Source of the DNA: Proteiniphilum sp. UBA5384
Lineage (GTDB): Bacteria > Bacteroidota > Bacteroidia > Bacteroidales > Dysgonomonadaceae
Direction of reading: 5' to 3'
Assembly (NCBI RefSeq): GCF_002410825.1
Contig: NZ_DHOS01000002.1
Coordinates: 124,001 to 188,000 of the forward strand
Length of the DNA stretch: 64,000 bases
Position 1 is the first letter of the stretch. Every line of letters begins with the position of its first letter. The position numbers and the translations under genes were made by a program. Below, piece by piece: positions 36,896 to 45,982 of this stretch. The notes beneath the pieces were generated by a model. That model was not told the origin of the DNA and did not search any database. It was given only the letters and a program-made list of their open reading frames with translations.

Positions 36896-36903
36896 TACCT
36901 TTG
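36896..36903 (+). promoter_or_regulatory. -7 box upstream of the MlaE-like gene
   Basis: TACCTTTG matches TAnnTTTG and lies 37 bp upstream of the ATG at 36941, in the 75-bp gap after the YihY gene. No clear TTTG -33 box is present. Confidence 0.4.
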
Positions 36904-36940
36904 CAGGTTATAGCAATATAATACTTTTCCAGTAGACCAC

Positions 36941-37690
36941 ATGAGTTTTATCAGTTCCATAGAAAGTGTAGGAGAATATGCACTGTTGATGAAGAAGGTG
37001 CTAACCCTTCCGGATAGGATGAGTGAATTTCTGAAGGAATTCATGAAGGGGGTCTTTTTTTTAGGAGTCAACTCTATCTGGATTGTGGTAATTATCTCAT
37101 TTTTCATAGGCGCCGTTATCGTAATGCAGATCGGGTTGAATATCGATTCACCGATGTTACCCCGGTTTACGGTGGGTGCTGTTTCGCGGGAGATTATCCT
37201 GCTGGAGTTTTCTTCTACCATCATGTGCCTTATCCTTGCCGGCAAGGTAGGGTCGAACGTGGCTTCAGAAATAGGGACGATGCGTATTACCGAACAGATT
37301 GATGCGTTAGATATTATGGGTGTGAATTCAGCTAATTATCTGATATTACCCAAGATTGCTTCATTCGTGGCTTTTATGCCGGTATTGGTAGTTTTTAGCA
37401 TGTTTATGGGGCTTATCGGTGGTTATATCATCTGTCATGTGTTGGGAGTTCCGTCGGTGGATACTTATGTGTACGGTATACAAGCATTCTTCAGGGAGTC
37501 GCTTATCTGGTATTCTATTGCGAAATCGATGATGTTTGGTTTTATTATTGCTTCGGTAGCTGCTTATTTTGGATATAATGCCAAAGGGGGAGCTCTGGAA
37601 GTGGGGCAGGCCAGCACCAATTCCGTGGTGATCAATAGTGTGTTGATCCTGGTATGGGATTTAGTGTTCACACAGCTGGCACTGGGATAA
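36941..37690 (+). CDS. mlaE: MlaE-family lipid ABC transporter permease
   Basis: A 249-residue membrane protein with five hydrophobic segments. The signature SEIGTMRITEQIDALDIMGVN (starting near 120) is diagnostic for the MlaE/YrbE permease family. These permeases work with an MlaF ATPase and an MCE protein (MlaD) to move phospholipids between the inner and outer membranes. mlaF follows after 13 bp. No MlaD-type gene is adjacent; the next gene is sufC, so the MCE partner must be encoded elsewhere. Confidence 0.93.
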   Translation: MSFISSIESVGEYALLMKKVLTLPDRMSEFLKEFMKGVFFLGVNSIWIVVIISFFIGAVIVMQIGLNIDSPMLPRFTVGAVSREIILLEFSSTIMCLILAGKVGSNVASEIGTMRITEQIDALDIMGVNSANYLILPKIASFVAFMPVLVVFSMFMGLIGGYIICHVLGVPSVDTYVYGIQAFFRESLIWYSIAKSMMFGFIIASVAAYFGYNAKGGALEVGQASTNSVVINSVLILVWDLVFTQLALG

Positions 37691-37703
37691 AAGAAATGCC
37701 GTT

Positions 37704-38465
37704 ATGATAGAAGTGAAAAATCTGAGGCAGGAGTTTGACGGTGAAGTTGTCCTCAACAATATCAATGCTACTTTCCAAAATGGGATGGTCAATATGATTA
37801 TTGGCAGGAGCGGTTCGGGAAAGACTGTGTTGCTTAAATGTCTTGTAGGACTGATCACCCCTACGTCAGGTGAGATACGTTACGACGGGAAGAATTTTAT
37901 AGGACTCAAATCAAGGGAGCTAAGCCGTCTTCGCCGCAATCTGGGGATGCTATTTCAGGGGGCTGCACTCTTTGATTCCCGGACTGTCCTCGAAAATGTG
38001 ATGTTCCCTCTCGACATGTTTTCAAGGAAGAATAAACGGGAGCGTAAAAAACGGGCTGAATTCTGTCTCGAAAGGGTTGAATTGCTTGATGCAGCCAATC
38101 TTTATCCCTCGGAGATCAGCGGGGGGATGAAGAAGAGGGCGGCCATAGCAAGGGCCATTGCCCTGAATCCGAAATACCTGTTTTGTGATGAACCCAATTC
38201 GGGGCTCGATCCCAAGACATCACAACTTATCGACGAGTTGATTTATGACTTGACCAAGGATTTCTCGATGACGACGATCGTAGTTTCGCATGACATGAAT
38301 TCTGTGATCAATATTGGTGATAAGGTGATTTTTATCAATGAAGGAGTCAAAGAATGGGAAGGCAATAAATCGCAAGTCATGGGTACCAATAATGAGAAAT
38401 TGAACGACTTCGTCTTTGCTTCCGACCTCTTTAAAAAGATCAAAGAAGCCGGAGAAGGGAAGTGA
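37704..38465 (+). CDS. mlaF: MlaF-like lipid ABC transporter ATP-binding protein
   Basis: A 253-residue ATPase. Walker A IGRSGSGKTVLLK is near residue 32, the signature EISGGMKKRAAIARAI near 136, and Walker B YLFCDEPNSGLD follows. The change from LSGGQ to ISGGM is typical for MlaF-type ATPases. It directly follows the permease and is separated from sufC by 123 bp. Confidence 0.93.
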   Translation: MIEVKNLRQEFDGEVVLNNINATFQNGMVNMIIGRSGSGKTVLLKCLVGLITPTSGEIRYDGKNFIGLKSRELSRLRRNLGMLFQGAALFDSRTVLENVMFPLDMFSRKNKRERKKRAEFCLERVELLDAANLYPSEISGGMKKRAAIARAIALNPKYLFCDEPNSGLDPKTSQLIDELIYDLTKDFSMTTIVVSHDMNSVINIGDKVIFINEGVKEWEGNKSQVMGTNNEKLNDFVFASDLFKKIKEAGEGK

Positions 38466-38588
38466 GAAAGAATCTAAGTAAACAAATGGTTAAGTGGTTA
38501 GGTGCCTAAGTGTTCTGTAAAGAGAACAATTTTAGGGTCGGCGTTGTTTGTTCGGTAGTCATTCAATAAAAAATAAACAATATATAGT

Positions 38589-39332
38589 ATGTTAAAGATA
38601 AGTAACCTGCATGCAATTGTAGAAGAGCAGGAGATATTGAAGGGAATCGATCTGGAAGTGAATGCCGGAGAAGTTCATGCTGTCATGGGTCCGAACGGAT
38701 CCGGGAAAAGTACCCTGGCTTCTGTGTTGGCAGGAAACCCGAAATTTGAGGTTACCCGTGGAAGTATTCTTTTCAAGGGAAAGGAACTGCTTGAGATGGA
38801 ACCCGAAGATCGTGCCCGTGAGGGGATATTCCTCAGTTTCCAGTACCCCGTGGAGATCCCGGGCGTGAGCATGGTTAATTTCATGCGTGCGGCAGTCAAT
38901 GAACAGCGAAAATACAAAAACGAAGAGCCTATATCTGCAACCGATTTCCTGAAACTGATGCGCGATAAGCGGGAACTGTTGGGCATGGATAGCCAGTTGG
39001 TCAGCCGGTCGGTCAATGAAGGTTTTTCCGGCGGGGAGAAGAAGAAAAATGAGATTTTCCAGATGGCAATGATCAATCCGCTGCTGTCCATTCTCGATGA
39101 AACAGACTCAGGACTCGATATAGATGCCTTGCGTGTGGTTGCTGCCGGCGTAAATAAGCTGCAGACCAAAGAAAACGCTACAATAGTTATTACGCACTAC
39201 CAGCGTCTGCTTGAATATATCAAACCTGATTTTGTGCATGTATTGTATGCAGGTAAGATCATCAGATCCGGTGGCCCGGAACTCGCATTAGAGCTTGAAA
39301 AGAAAGGATACGACTGGCTGATAAAGCCGTAA
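38589..39332 (+). CDS. sufC: Fe-S cluster assembly ATPase SufC
   Basis: A 247-residue ABC-type ATPase with GPNGSGKSTLASVLAG (Walker A), FSGGEKKKNEIFQ (signature typical of SufC) and LSILDETDSGLDIDALRVVA (Walker B and D-loop). It forms the SufBC2D scaffold that builds iron-sulfur clusters. sufD and sufS follow at once (gaps 20 and 39 bp), but sufB, which normally precedes sufC in Bacteroidetes, is not present here. Confidence 0.96.
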   Translation: MLKISNLHAIVEEQEILKGIDLEVNAGEVHAVMGPNGSGKSTLASVLAGNPKFEVTRGSILFKGKELLEMEPEDRAREGIFLSFQYPVEIPGVSMVNFMRAAVNEQRKYKNEEPISATDFLKLMRDKRELLGMDSQLVSRSVNEGFSGGEKKKNEIFQMAMINPLLSILDETDSGLDIDALRVVAAGVNKLQTKENATIVITHYQRLLEYIKPDFVHVLYAGKIIRSGGPELALELEKKGYDWLIKP

Positions 39333-39352
39333 ACCCGTAACTTCGGAATAAA

Positions 39353-40693
39353 ATGATTGAACAACAATATATAGATCTGTTTGAGCAGTATCGGGGGGAG
39401 TTGGATGCCAATTCCACGGAAGGTATCAACAGGCATCGGGATGCAGCTTTTGAATTATTTAAGAGGAATGGTTTTCCCTCTTCTAAACTGGAGGAATATA
39501 AGCATTCTAACATTGTACGTAGTTTTGACACCGAACTGGGCTTGAACCTGCGGAATATTCCTGTTCCCGTTAATCCTTACGATGCGTTCAAGTGCGATGT
39601 CCCGAATCTTTCCACCTATACTTATTTTCTTATTAACGACAGGTATTACGATAAAGCGCCACAGTCTGAAAGCTTGCCGGAAGGTGTCTTCGTAGGCAGC
39701 TTGCAGCAGTTCTCAAAAGAATTTCCCGGACAGTTTGAAACCCATTATGCGAAGATCGCCGATATGGCTGATAACGGGACAGTGGCGTATAACACCATGT
39801 TTGTACAGGATGGCTTTGTGGTATATGTCCCCAAAAATGTGGAAGTTGAAAAACCTTTACAACTGATCAATATACTGCGAGGAGGAGTAGACCTGAATGT
39901 GAACAGGAGAATCCTGATTATCGCCGAAGAGAACGCCCATGTCAAAATACTAGCCTGTGACCATGCCGTGGATGATGTTCATTTTGTGGTGACCCAGGTG
40001 ACTGAGATCTCTGCCGATGTTTCTGCCCAAGTCGACTTCTATGAATTGGAAGAGAATTCTGAGAAGGTGACGCGCCTGAGCAACCTGTTCAGTGAACAAA
40101 AAGAAAACTCCAACGTGGTGACGAGCGGTATTACCCTTCACAATGGGTATACGCGCAATAACTACCGGTTTCGGATATTGGGTGAACATGCCGAAGCACA
40201 TGCCGGAGGATTGGCTATTTGCGATAAAACGCAGCATATCGATAACTTTGCCTTTCTCGACCACGCGGTACCGAACTGTACCAGCAACGAACTATTTAAG
40301 AATGTACTAAAGGATAGGGCTACCGGCGTGTTCTGCGGAAAAATACTGGTAGAGAGAGATGCACAAAAAACGCAGGCTTATCAGACAAACCGTAACCTCG
40401 TCTCGTCAGATACGGCCCAGATGTTCTCCAAACCGCAATTGGAGATATACGCCGATGATGTAAAATGTTCGCATGGTCTCACTACGGGACAACTCGATGA
40501 AGATGCCTTGTTCTATATGAGGGCGCGTGGTATCGATAAAGAAGAGGCACGCCTGTTGCTGATGGTAGCTTTCACGCGTGATGTGGTGGATATGGTTCGT
40601 ATTCCGGTGCTGCAGGAACGTTTGATCAGTCTTATAGACAAACGCTTCCGCGGTGAATTGATGCGCTGCGGGAATTGTGCGGTGTGTAAGTAG
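39353..40693 (+). CDS. sufD: Fe-S cluster assembly protein SufD
   Basis: A 446-residue protein. The N-terminal helical region (EAFELFKRNGFPSSKLEEYKHSN pattern) leads into a beta-helix core. The C-terminal motif DDVKCSHGLTTGQLDEDALFYMRARGI is the SufBD-family hallmark. It ends MRCGNCAVCK. It partners SufB and SufC in the scaffold complex. Confidence 0.95.
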   Translation: MIEQQYIDLFEQYRGELDANSTEGINRHRDAAFELFKRNGFPSSKLEEYKHSNIVRSFDTELGLNLRNIPVPVNPYDAFKCDVPNLSTYTYFLINDRYYDKAPQSESLPEGVFVGSLQQFSKEFPGQFETHYAKIADMADNGTVAYNTMFVQDGFVVYVPKNVEVEKPLQLINILRGGVDLNVNRRILIIAEENAHVKILACDHAVDDVHFVVTQVTEISADVSAQVDFYELEENSEKVTRLSNLFSEQKENSNVVTSGITLHNGYTRNNYRFRILGEHAEAHAGGLAICDKTQHIDNFAFLDHAVPNCTSNELFKNVLKDRATGVFCGKILVERDAQKTQAYQTNRNLVSSDTAQMFSKPQLEIYADDVKCSHGLTTGQLDEDALFYMRARGIDKEEARLLLMVAFTRDVVDMVRIPVLQERLISLIDKRFRGELMRCGNCAVCK

Positions 40694-40732
40694 TAAAAGT
40701 GAAAAGAGGGGAAATTCAAAATCTGAATAGAA

Positions 40733-41956
40733 TTGAAAGATCTCGATATACATAGGATACGTGCCGATTTCCCGATACTTTCACGGGAAGTATACGGGAA
40801 ACCGTTGGTCTATTTCGATAATGCTGCTACAACGCAAAAGCCGCAGTGTGTCATTGATAAGATCAACCGGATGTATACCACTGTGAACGCCAATGTACAC
40901 AGGGGGGTGCATTTCCTTAGCCAGGCCGCCACAGATGAACATGAAGCATCGCGGCGGGCGGTGCAGGAATTTATTCACGCAGCTTCTCCCAATGAGATCG
41001 TATTTACCCGCGGCGCCACTGAATCGATCAATCTGGTGGCATCCTCTTTTTGTAGGAATTTTTGCAGGGAGGGTGACGAACTGTTGATCACTGCCATGGA
41101 GCACCATTCCAATATCGTTCCCTGGCAATTGCAATGTGATTATTATGGGCTAAGGCTAAAAGTGTTGCCAATTAACCCTGAAGGTGAATTGCGTCTGGAT
41201 AAGTTGGAAAATATGATCACCAACCGGACAAGATTGATAGCCGTTACCCATATCTCCAATGTATTGGGTACGGTAAACCCTGTGGGCAAAATTGTAGAAG
41301 CAGCACACCGGTATGACATCCCCGTGCTGATAGATGCTGCCCAGAGCGTACAACACCGTAAAGTGAATGTACAGGAGATAGATTGTGATTTTCTGGTCTT
41401 CTCTTCCCATAAGATATATGGCCCGACCGGGGTCGGGGTATTGTATGGGAAGGAGAAATGGCTCGATGCCCTTCCCCCTTACCAAGGTGGGGGAGAGATG
41501 ATTTCGAGCGTCTCGTTTGAGAAAACAACGTTTAATGACTTGCCATTCAAATTTGAAGCAGGGACACCTGATTTTGTCGGGACGGCAGCCTTGGCTACGG
41601 CACTCCGTTATGTCTCTTCCATTGGTTTGGATGATATAGATATGTATGAGCATGCATTGCTCGGGTACGCTACCCAAAGATTGCTCTCCATACCGGGATT
41701 ACGTATTTTAGGAAATGCTGCAGATAAGAGTAGTGTCATCTCTTTTCTGGTCGATGGTATCCATCCCTACGATATGGGCACGCTGCTCGATAAGATGGGT
41801 ATTGCCGTCCGTACCGGGCATCATTGTGCCGAGCCGCTAATGCGTGAATTAGGAGTGGAAGGTACTGTCCGTGCCTCTTTTGCCTTTTACAATACCAAAG
41901 AGGAAATCAATCTGCTCATAAAAGGTATTGAACGGATTGTACAAATGTTTCGATAG
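40733..41956 (+). CDS. sufS: Cysteine desulfurase SufS
   Basis: A 407-residue PLP enzyme. YFDNAATTQKP at the N-terminus, DFLVFSSHKIYGPTGVG (PLP-binding Lys) and VRTGHHCAEPLM (catalytic Cys) are all in place. It removes sulfur from cysteine for the Suf scaffold. The start is a TTG at 40733: an in-frame TGA lies just upstream and no ATG precedes the conserved IRADFPIL region. The stop at 41956 is 40 bp before the ECF sigma gene. Confidence 0.95.
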   Translation: MKDLDIHRIRADFPILSREVYGKPLVYFDNAATTQKPQCVIDKINRMYTTVNANVHRGVHFLSQAATDEHEASRRAVQEFIHAASPNEIVFTRGATESINLVASSFCRNFCREGDELLITAMEHHSNIVPWQLQCDYYGLRLKVLPINPEGELRLDKLENMITNRTRLIAVTHISNVLGTVNPVGKIVEAAHRYDIPVLIDAAQSVQHRKVNVQEIDCDFLVFSSHKIYGPTGVGVLYGKEKWLDALPPYQGGGEMISSVSFEKTTFNDLPFKFEAGTPDFVGTAALATALRYVSSIGLDDIDMYEHALLGYATQRLLSIPGLRILGNAADKSSVISFLVDGIHPYDMGTLLDKMGIAVRTGHHCAEPLMRELGVEGTVRASFAFYNTKEEINLLIKGIERIVQMFR

Positions 41957-41996
41957 AAAAAATTACTATATTTACAGCGTCAAGCATAAAACTGGT

Positions 41997-42575
41997 ATGC
42001 CACAGGACCTTCGAAGCCAAGAAAGAAATGAAGATCACACTTTATTTATCTTATTGAAAAAGAGAGATAAAGAGGCTTTTTCCATGATATATCAGAAATA
42101 TCATCGATATCTCTATTCGTTGGCGTTGAAGTATCTTAAAAGTGTACAAATGGCGGAAGATGCCGTACAGCATGTATTCGTGAAACTATGGGAATCTACT
42201 GCGGGTATCCATATAGAGATCAACCTGAAAAATTATCTCTATACGATGACCAAAAATTATATTCTGAATATGATTCGTGATCATAAAGAGGCTGTTTCAT
42301 TGAATTATATGAAGGCACAGATAGATCTTCCTGCCGATGAGGATATTATCAGGGAAGTGGAAGAGAAGCAAATGCATGAAATGCTATACAAATATATAGA
42401 GCAGCTTCCTCCTCAAAAAAAGGAGATTTGCATGCGAAAACTGGAAACATCGGACAGTAATCAGGAAATTGCCGATAAAATGGGTATATCGGTGCATACC
42501 GTGAAATCCCATTATCAGGAATCTCTGAGAATATTACGGTCTTATTTTCAACAGATTAAAATGGTATTATTATAA
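41997..42575 (+). CDS. RNA polymerase ECF-type sigma factor
   Basis: A 192-residue protein starting at the ATG at 41997 (the frame is open further upstream but that part overlaps sufS). Sigma region 2 (FSMIYQKYHRYLYSLALKYL, AEDAVQHVFVKLWES) and region 4 (IEQLPPQKKEICMRKL, QEIADKMGISVHTVKSHYQESLRIL) are both intact. A FecR gene follows after 69 bp. The pair is followed by the fibre operon at 44389, and an STN-bearing SusC without its own sigma/FecR lies at 51340; either could be its target. Confidence 0.93.
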   Translation: MPQDLRSQERNEDHTLFILLKKRDKEAFSMIYQKYHRYLYSLALKYLKSVQMAEDAVQHVFVKLWESTAGIHIEINLKNYLYTMTKNYILNMIRDHKEAVSLNYMKAQIDLPADEDIIREVEEKQMHEMLYKYIEQLPPQKKEICMRKLETSDSNQEIADKMGISVHTVKSHYQESLRILRSYFQQIKMVLL

Positions 42576-42644
42576 AATATACATCGGAACTCATTTCTTT
42601 GGGCAGAATGTGTGTCTATATAGTAAGTGGAAAAATCTTTATGA

Positions 42645-43628
42645 ATGCAAGTGTCGGATAAAAAAGTTATTAACAGGGTAGTTGCCGAATCGGCCTCGAA
42701 AGAGGAAGCGGTTGGGGTTGTCGATTGGTTTTCTTCAACGATAGAAGGGCAGCAATACCTTTCGGATATGCTCGACAAGGATGCTTATCTGATGGAGAGC
42801 GAACCTAATCTTGGCAGATCATTTACCCCGTTACAGTCCGATAATTTGTACAAAAAAATTGACAGAACGATCTACCAGAAACACTATAGGAAATTATTCC
42901 TCAGGGTGGCTGCCGTTCTTTTGCCGGTATTGCTTGTTTCCGGCTTGGTTTTTTATTTAAATAACCAGACTGGTATTTTTACAGAAACCACCTATTCCGA
43001 AGTATTCGTTCCTAAAGGAGAAGATGCACGCCTCTTTTTTCAAGATGGAACAGAGGTGTTTATCAATGCCGATACCCGGATCCGTTATCCCAACAAATTC
43101 GGATTAAAGAAGAGGGAGGTTTTTCTGGAGGGAGAAGCTTATTTTAATGTAACTTCCAATCGCAGTCGGCCTTTTATAGTACATGCGCAGCATACAGAAA
43201 CAGAAGTGAGGGGCACCTCTTTCAATGTGAGGGCTTATGGAAATAGCAATACCATTGAGGTGGTGCTGGATGAAGGAAGGACCACTTTTCGCGTACATCA
43301 GAATAATTTTCCGATGCTGCCCGGGCAGAAAATCGAATATGACAAGTCAACCGGGGAGACTACCTTGAGGAATCTGATCAACCCGTCTAATGCTTCATTA
43401 TGGAAAAAGAATATACTTCATTTTTATGATACCCCGCTTGCCGAAGTGATAAAAGAGTTGGAAAGAAGATATGACGTGCAATTCCAGGTGCACAATCCGG
43501 CGACATTGAATTACAGTTATACACTTACAACTAAACAGCCCGGCATTGAAAATGTATTGAAGGAATTACAAAAAATATCTCCGGTAAGGTTTAAAATTGA
43601 AGGGGACATGATCTCCGTTTTCCTCTGA
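42645..43628 (+). CDS. FecR-family anti-sigma factor
   Basis: A 327-residue protein with a cytoplasmic N-terminus, one membrane segment (about 85-105) and a periplasmic FecR domain (VPKGEDARLFFQDGTEVFINADTRIRYPNKF, VFLEGEAYFNVTSNRSRPFIVHA). The C-terminal DUF4974-like part is FYDTPLAEVIKELERRYDVQF. It should hold the sigma factor encoded just upstream. Its signal source is not certain because no SusC follows directly. Confidence 0.93.
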   Translation: MQVSDKKVINRVVAESASKEEAVGVVDWFSSTIEGQQYLSDMLDKDAYLMESEPNLGRSFTPLQSDNLYKKIDRTIYQKHYRKLFLRVAAVLLPVLLVSGLVFYLNNQTGIFTETTYSEVFVPKGEDARLFFQDGTEVFINADTRIRYPNKFGLKKREVFLEGEAYFNVTSNRSRPFIVHAQHTETEVRGTSFNVRAYGNSNTIEVVLDEGRTTFRVHQNNFPMLPGQKIEYDKSTGETTLRNLINPSNASLWKKNILHFYDTPLAEVIKELERRYDVQFQVHNPATLNYSYTLTTKQPGIENVLKELQKISPVRFKIEGDMISVFL

Positions 43629-43929
43629 TTCCATCATGAATTTTATCGGATAGATTTTCTTCATTTCTTGGCTCTATTCTTCTATTTGTTATTTTGTCAG
43701 TCCGAAATGTGTTAATATGTAGCTTGTTTGTGCTCCGGGGGGGATATTATGTAAAAAAAAGGATGCTATGTGTGTTGATTTATTATGTCAATCGTTAAAA
43801 AATGATCGGGCCTGTTTTTAAGTAATATCTGTAAGTGGTTAACATGTAGATTCTTTATGAATTTAGCCTTAGTCAAAATCATGAAATAAATGTTGTCTAT
43901 ATTAAATAGATAAAAAATTGTGTCCTTTT

Positions 43930-43960
43930 TTTGTAGTTTTGAAAAGTATGTGTAATTTTG
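43930..43960 (+). promoter_or_regulatory. Bacteroidetes-type promoter in the fibre-operon leader
   Basis: TTTG at 43930-43933 and TAATTTTG at 43953-43960 are 19 bp apart, a full match to the -33/-7 consensus. Transcription would start near 43967, over 400 nt before the first ORF at 44389. Confidence 0.6.
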
Positions 43961-44313
43961 ACGCGGTTTTAAGAGGTAGATAGGGTAATTCGCTGTAAAA
44001 TAGTATGTTATTTGAGGAAGTGCTTTTATAAAGCTTATTGTAAAAGGTTCGATAAATCAAACAGTGAATTATATATGGAGCTAAGGATGAAGTAGCTAAG
44101 TTCTCACAAAAAATCATCTTCATGGAATTGAATCGCAAATCCTACATTCTTACCTGGGATTTGATATCCGGATCATAGAAAGATTATTTTATTGGTAACT
44201 AGTTGATGAGGTAAAATCAGAAACAGGTGTATATCAGTATATTAACTGGGTATACCGTCTTGGTGTGAGTCGGGGCGTATGTCTTTAAAATGTAATGGAG
44301 TGTCCGTTATATG

Positions 44314-44321
44314 TAAATTTG
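44314..44321 (+). promoter_or_regulatory. -7 box close to the fibre subunit gene
   Basis: TAAATTTG matches TAnnTTTG and would start transcription near 44328, giving a leader of about 60 nt before the ATG at 44389. The -33 position lacks TTTG, as expected if an ECF sigma rather than the housekeeping factor recognises it. Confidence 0.4.
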
Positions 44322-44388
44322 CGGAAGAGTCGGCCGAAAACAGACTAATATAATAAAGAAATAAACACTTTAATTCAATTGATTCAAA

Positions 44389-44979
44389 ATGAAAACAAAA
44401 AATTTTCTTTTAATTGCCGCTTTTATTATTTGCGGCTTAGTATGTGTGAACAGTGTGAATGGGCAAACTCCTCCGACACAAACGGCGGATGAGGTAACCG
44501 TGAATATCAGATTTAAGCAAATCCAGTCAATTGTGGTCAACCCGGCTGAGGAGCATCAGACGGTTAATCTTGACTATTTTACATTACAAAATTATCAAGA
44601 GGGGGTTTCTGTAACGAAGAATGATCATTTGACTGTGTTCAGTTCGGGTGGTTTTCAGGTTAAAGTTAAAGCAGAAAGTCCCGCTTTTACCAGAATGGGG
44701 GGAAGTGAAACAATACAATTAAGTGATATGGTAATACAAGCCTCTAATGGTAGCGGTAATGACAAGACTTATGGAGATGGAGGATTACCTTTGGTTAATT
44801 TGTCTACAGGAGAACAATCCCTTATTGGTTCCTCAACCGGAGGAGGTAATCTTAACTTCAATATCACTTACGACAATACAGTTGCCGGAAATGAATTTAA
44901 ATATATAAATAATCATGTTCGTCCAGAGGAAACATCGGTATATACCGCAACGGTTACTTATTCAATTGTAGCTATTTAA
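44389..44979 (+). CDS. Secreted fibre/pilin-like subunit (putative major subunit)
   Basis: A 196-residue protein with a signal peptide (about 1-25, ending SVNG). The mature part starts with a linker (QTPPTQTADE) and a strand-like VTVNIRF. It continues as a beta-rich Ser/Thr/Gly-rich domain with GSSTGGGNLNFNITY (147-161), ending in VTYSIVAI. No cysteine pair or lipobox is visible. The same domain, with GASTGGSAVNFDIVY, forms the C-terminal half of the tip-like protein (45966-47003). With a PapD-like chaperone and an outer-membrane barrel encoded downstream, it is best read as the repeating subunit of a chaperone-usher-type fibre. A strong hairpin follows the gene. I could not place it in a named family. 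Confidence 0.75.
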   Translation: MKTKNFLLIAAFIICGLVCVNSVNGQTPPTQTADEVTVNIRFKQIQSIVVNPAEEHQTVNLDYFTLQNYQEGVSVTKNDHLTVFSSGGFQVKVKAESPAFTRMGGSETIQLSDMVIQASNGSGNDKTYGDGGLPLVNLSTGEQSLIGSSTGGGNLNFNITYDNTVAGNEFKYINNHVRPEETSVYTATVTYSIVAI

Positions 44980-45001
44980 AATACCTATTCTTACTATACA
45001 T

Positions 45002-45049
45002 GAGGAGGAGAGAGGCAATTTCTGTTGATTTGCTTCTCTCCAATTCCTC
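45002..45049 (+). other. Intercistronic stem-loop between subunit and chaperone genes
   Basis: A 12-bp stem (45007-45018 with 45030-45041, one G-U pair) is extended by GAGGA/TCCTC (45002-45006 with 45045-45049) across a 3-nt bulge. No T-run follows, so it is more likely an RNA-stability or attenuation element than a full terminator. The position fits a need for more subunit than chaperone or usher. Confidence 0.6.
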
Positions 45050-45160
45050 CTACTCTTCAAAGTGGCACAATTTGTTTTTGTACCTACTTGTGTTTACTTT
45101 TTCGATAGTAACAGAGGATATTGTCATATATCTGTTGATACTCACTAAAGAATATAATCA

Positions 45161-45982
45161 ATGAGACAGTTTTTTCTCCACTCTCTTTTAGTGCTTGGTA
45201 CGCTTTATTTAATGATTCCATCCGCTTTGTTCTCTCAGGTGGGCATTTCGGTATCCCCTCCACGGGTATATTATACCCTGAATCCGGGAGAAACGGGGAC
45301 GCAGAAGGTGTTGGTCAGTAATGTCAGTAAAGAACATCCGCTCAATCTGTCCCTTACGCTTGGGGACTGGGCGTATGATAATTATGGAAACAACCTTATG
45401 TTTCCGCCCGATTCGCTCGACAATTCCTGTGCCGGCTGGATAAGTGTGCCCGATGGGATGTATTTGACCCTCGAACCGGGTGAAAATCGGGAGATAGAGG
45501 TGACCATGACGGTGCCAAACATGTCTGCTCCCGATGATAATGTGCAGACAGCCATGCTTTTTGTCACCCAGATGAACCCGGTGGATGGCGTAGACGCACA
45601 AGGGGCTGCTATCAGGATCAACGTGCGGCAGGGAATAAAATTATACCGTAAAGGTAACGTACCGGAAATAAAGAAGATAGAAATTGAAGACCTTGCATAT
45701 GACAGGGAGACCAATTCTCTATTACTCTTATTCAGTAATGGTGGCAATATTTGGTTGAATGGTCGTGTAAGCGCCGGCTTGTTTAATCAGGATAACGGTA
45801 AGGAGTTGAATATAGAAGCAATCGATTTTTACACGATGCCCGGTGATCACCGTTCCATGCGGATCCCTCTCAGCCAAGATATGGAAAAGGGAAGCTATAC
45901 GGCTACCGTGATGGTAGATTACGGTGACCGCACAACCATAGAAGCTGCAGAATTGCAGTTCAATTATGAAACAAATATGTAA
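45161..45982 (+). CDS. PapD-like periplasmic fibre-assembly chaperone
   Basis: A 273-residue protein with a signal peptide (1-26). Two Ig-like domains follow, about 28-160 and 165-270. The first strand SPPRVYYTLNPGETGTQKV matches the TRVIY...G strand of PapD-type chaperones and puts a conserved Arg at 35. IRINVRQGIKLYRK (151-164) matches the PapD stretch around KIKLFYRP and puts the conserved Lys at 160. These two residues anchor the subunit C-terminus in known chaperones. The stop overlaps the next gene by 17 bp, so translation is coupled. It should fold subunits in the periplasm and deliver them to the barrel encoded at 47006. Confidence 0.8.
   Translation: MRQFFLHSLLVLGTLYLMIPSALFSQVGISVSPPRVYYTLNPGETGTQKVLVSNVSKEHPLNLSLTLGDWAYDNYGNNLMFPPDSLDNSCAGWISVPDGMYLTLEPGENREIEVTMTVPNMSAPDDNVQTAMLFVTQMNPVDGVDAQGAAIRINVRQGIKLYRKGNVPEIKKIEIEDLAYDRETNSLLLLFSNGGNIWLNGRVSAGLFNQDNGKELNIEAIDFYTMPGDHRSMRIPLSQDMEKGSYTATVMVDYGDRTTIEAAELQFNYETNM

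Larger units (their letters stand above)
43629..44388 (+). other. 760-bp non-coding leader before the fibre operon
   Basis: AT-rich, without a credible gene on either strand. It contains one complete Bacteroidetes-type promoter (43930-43960) and one close -7 box (44314-44321). The far promoter would give a leader of about 420 nt, long enough for an RNA regulator or for invertible or otherwise variable control, but no inverted-repeat pair flanking a promoter was seen. Confidence 0.5.
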
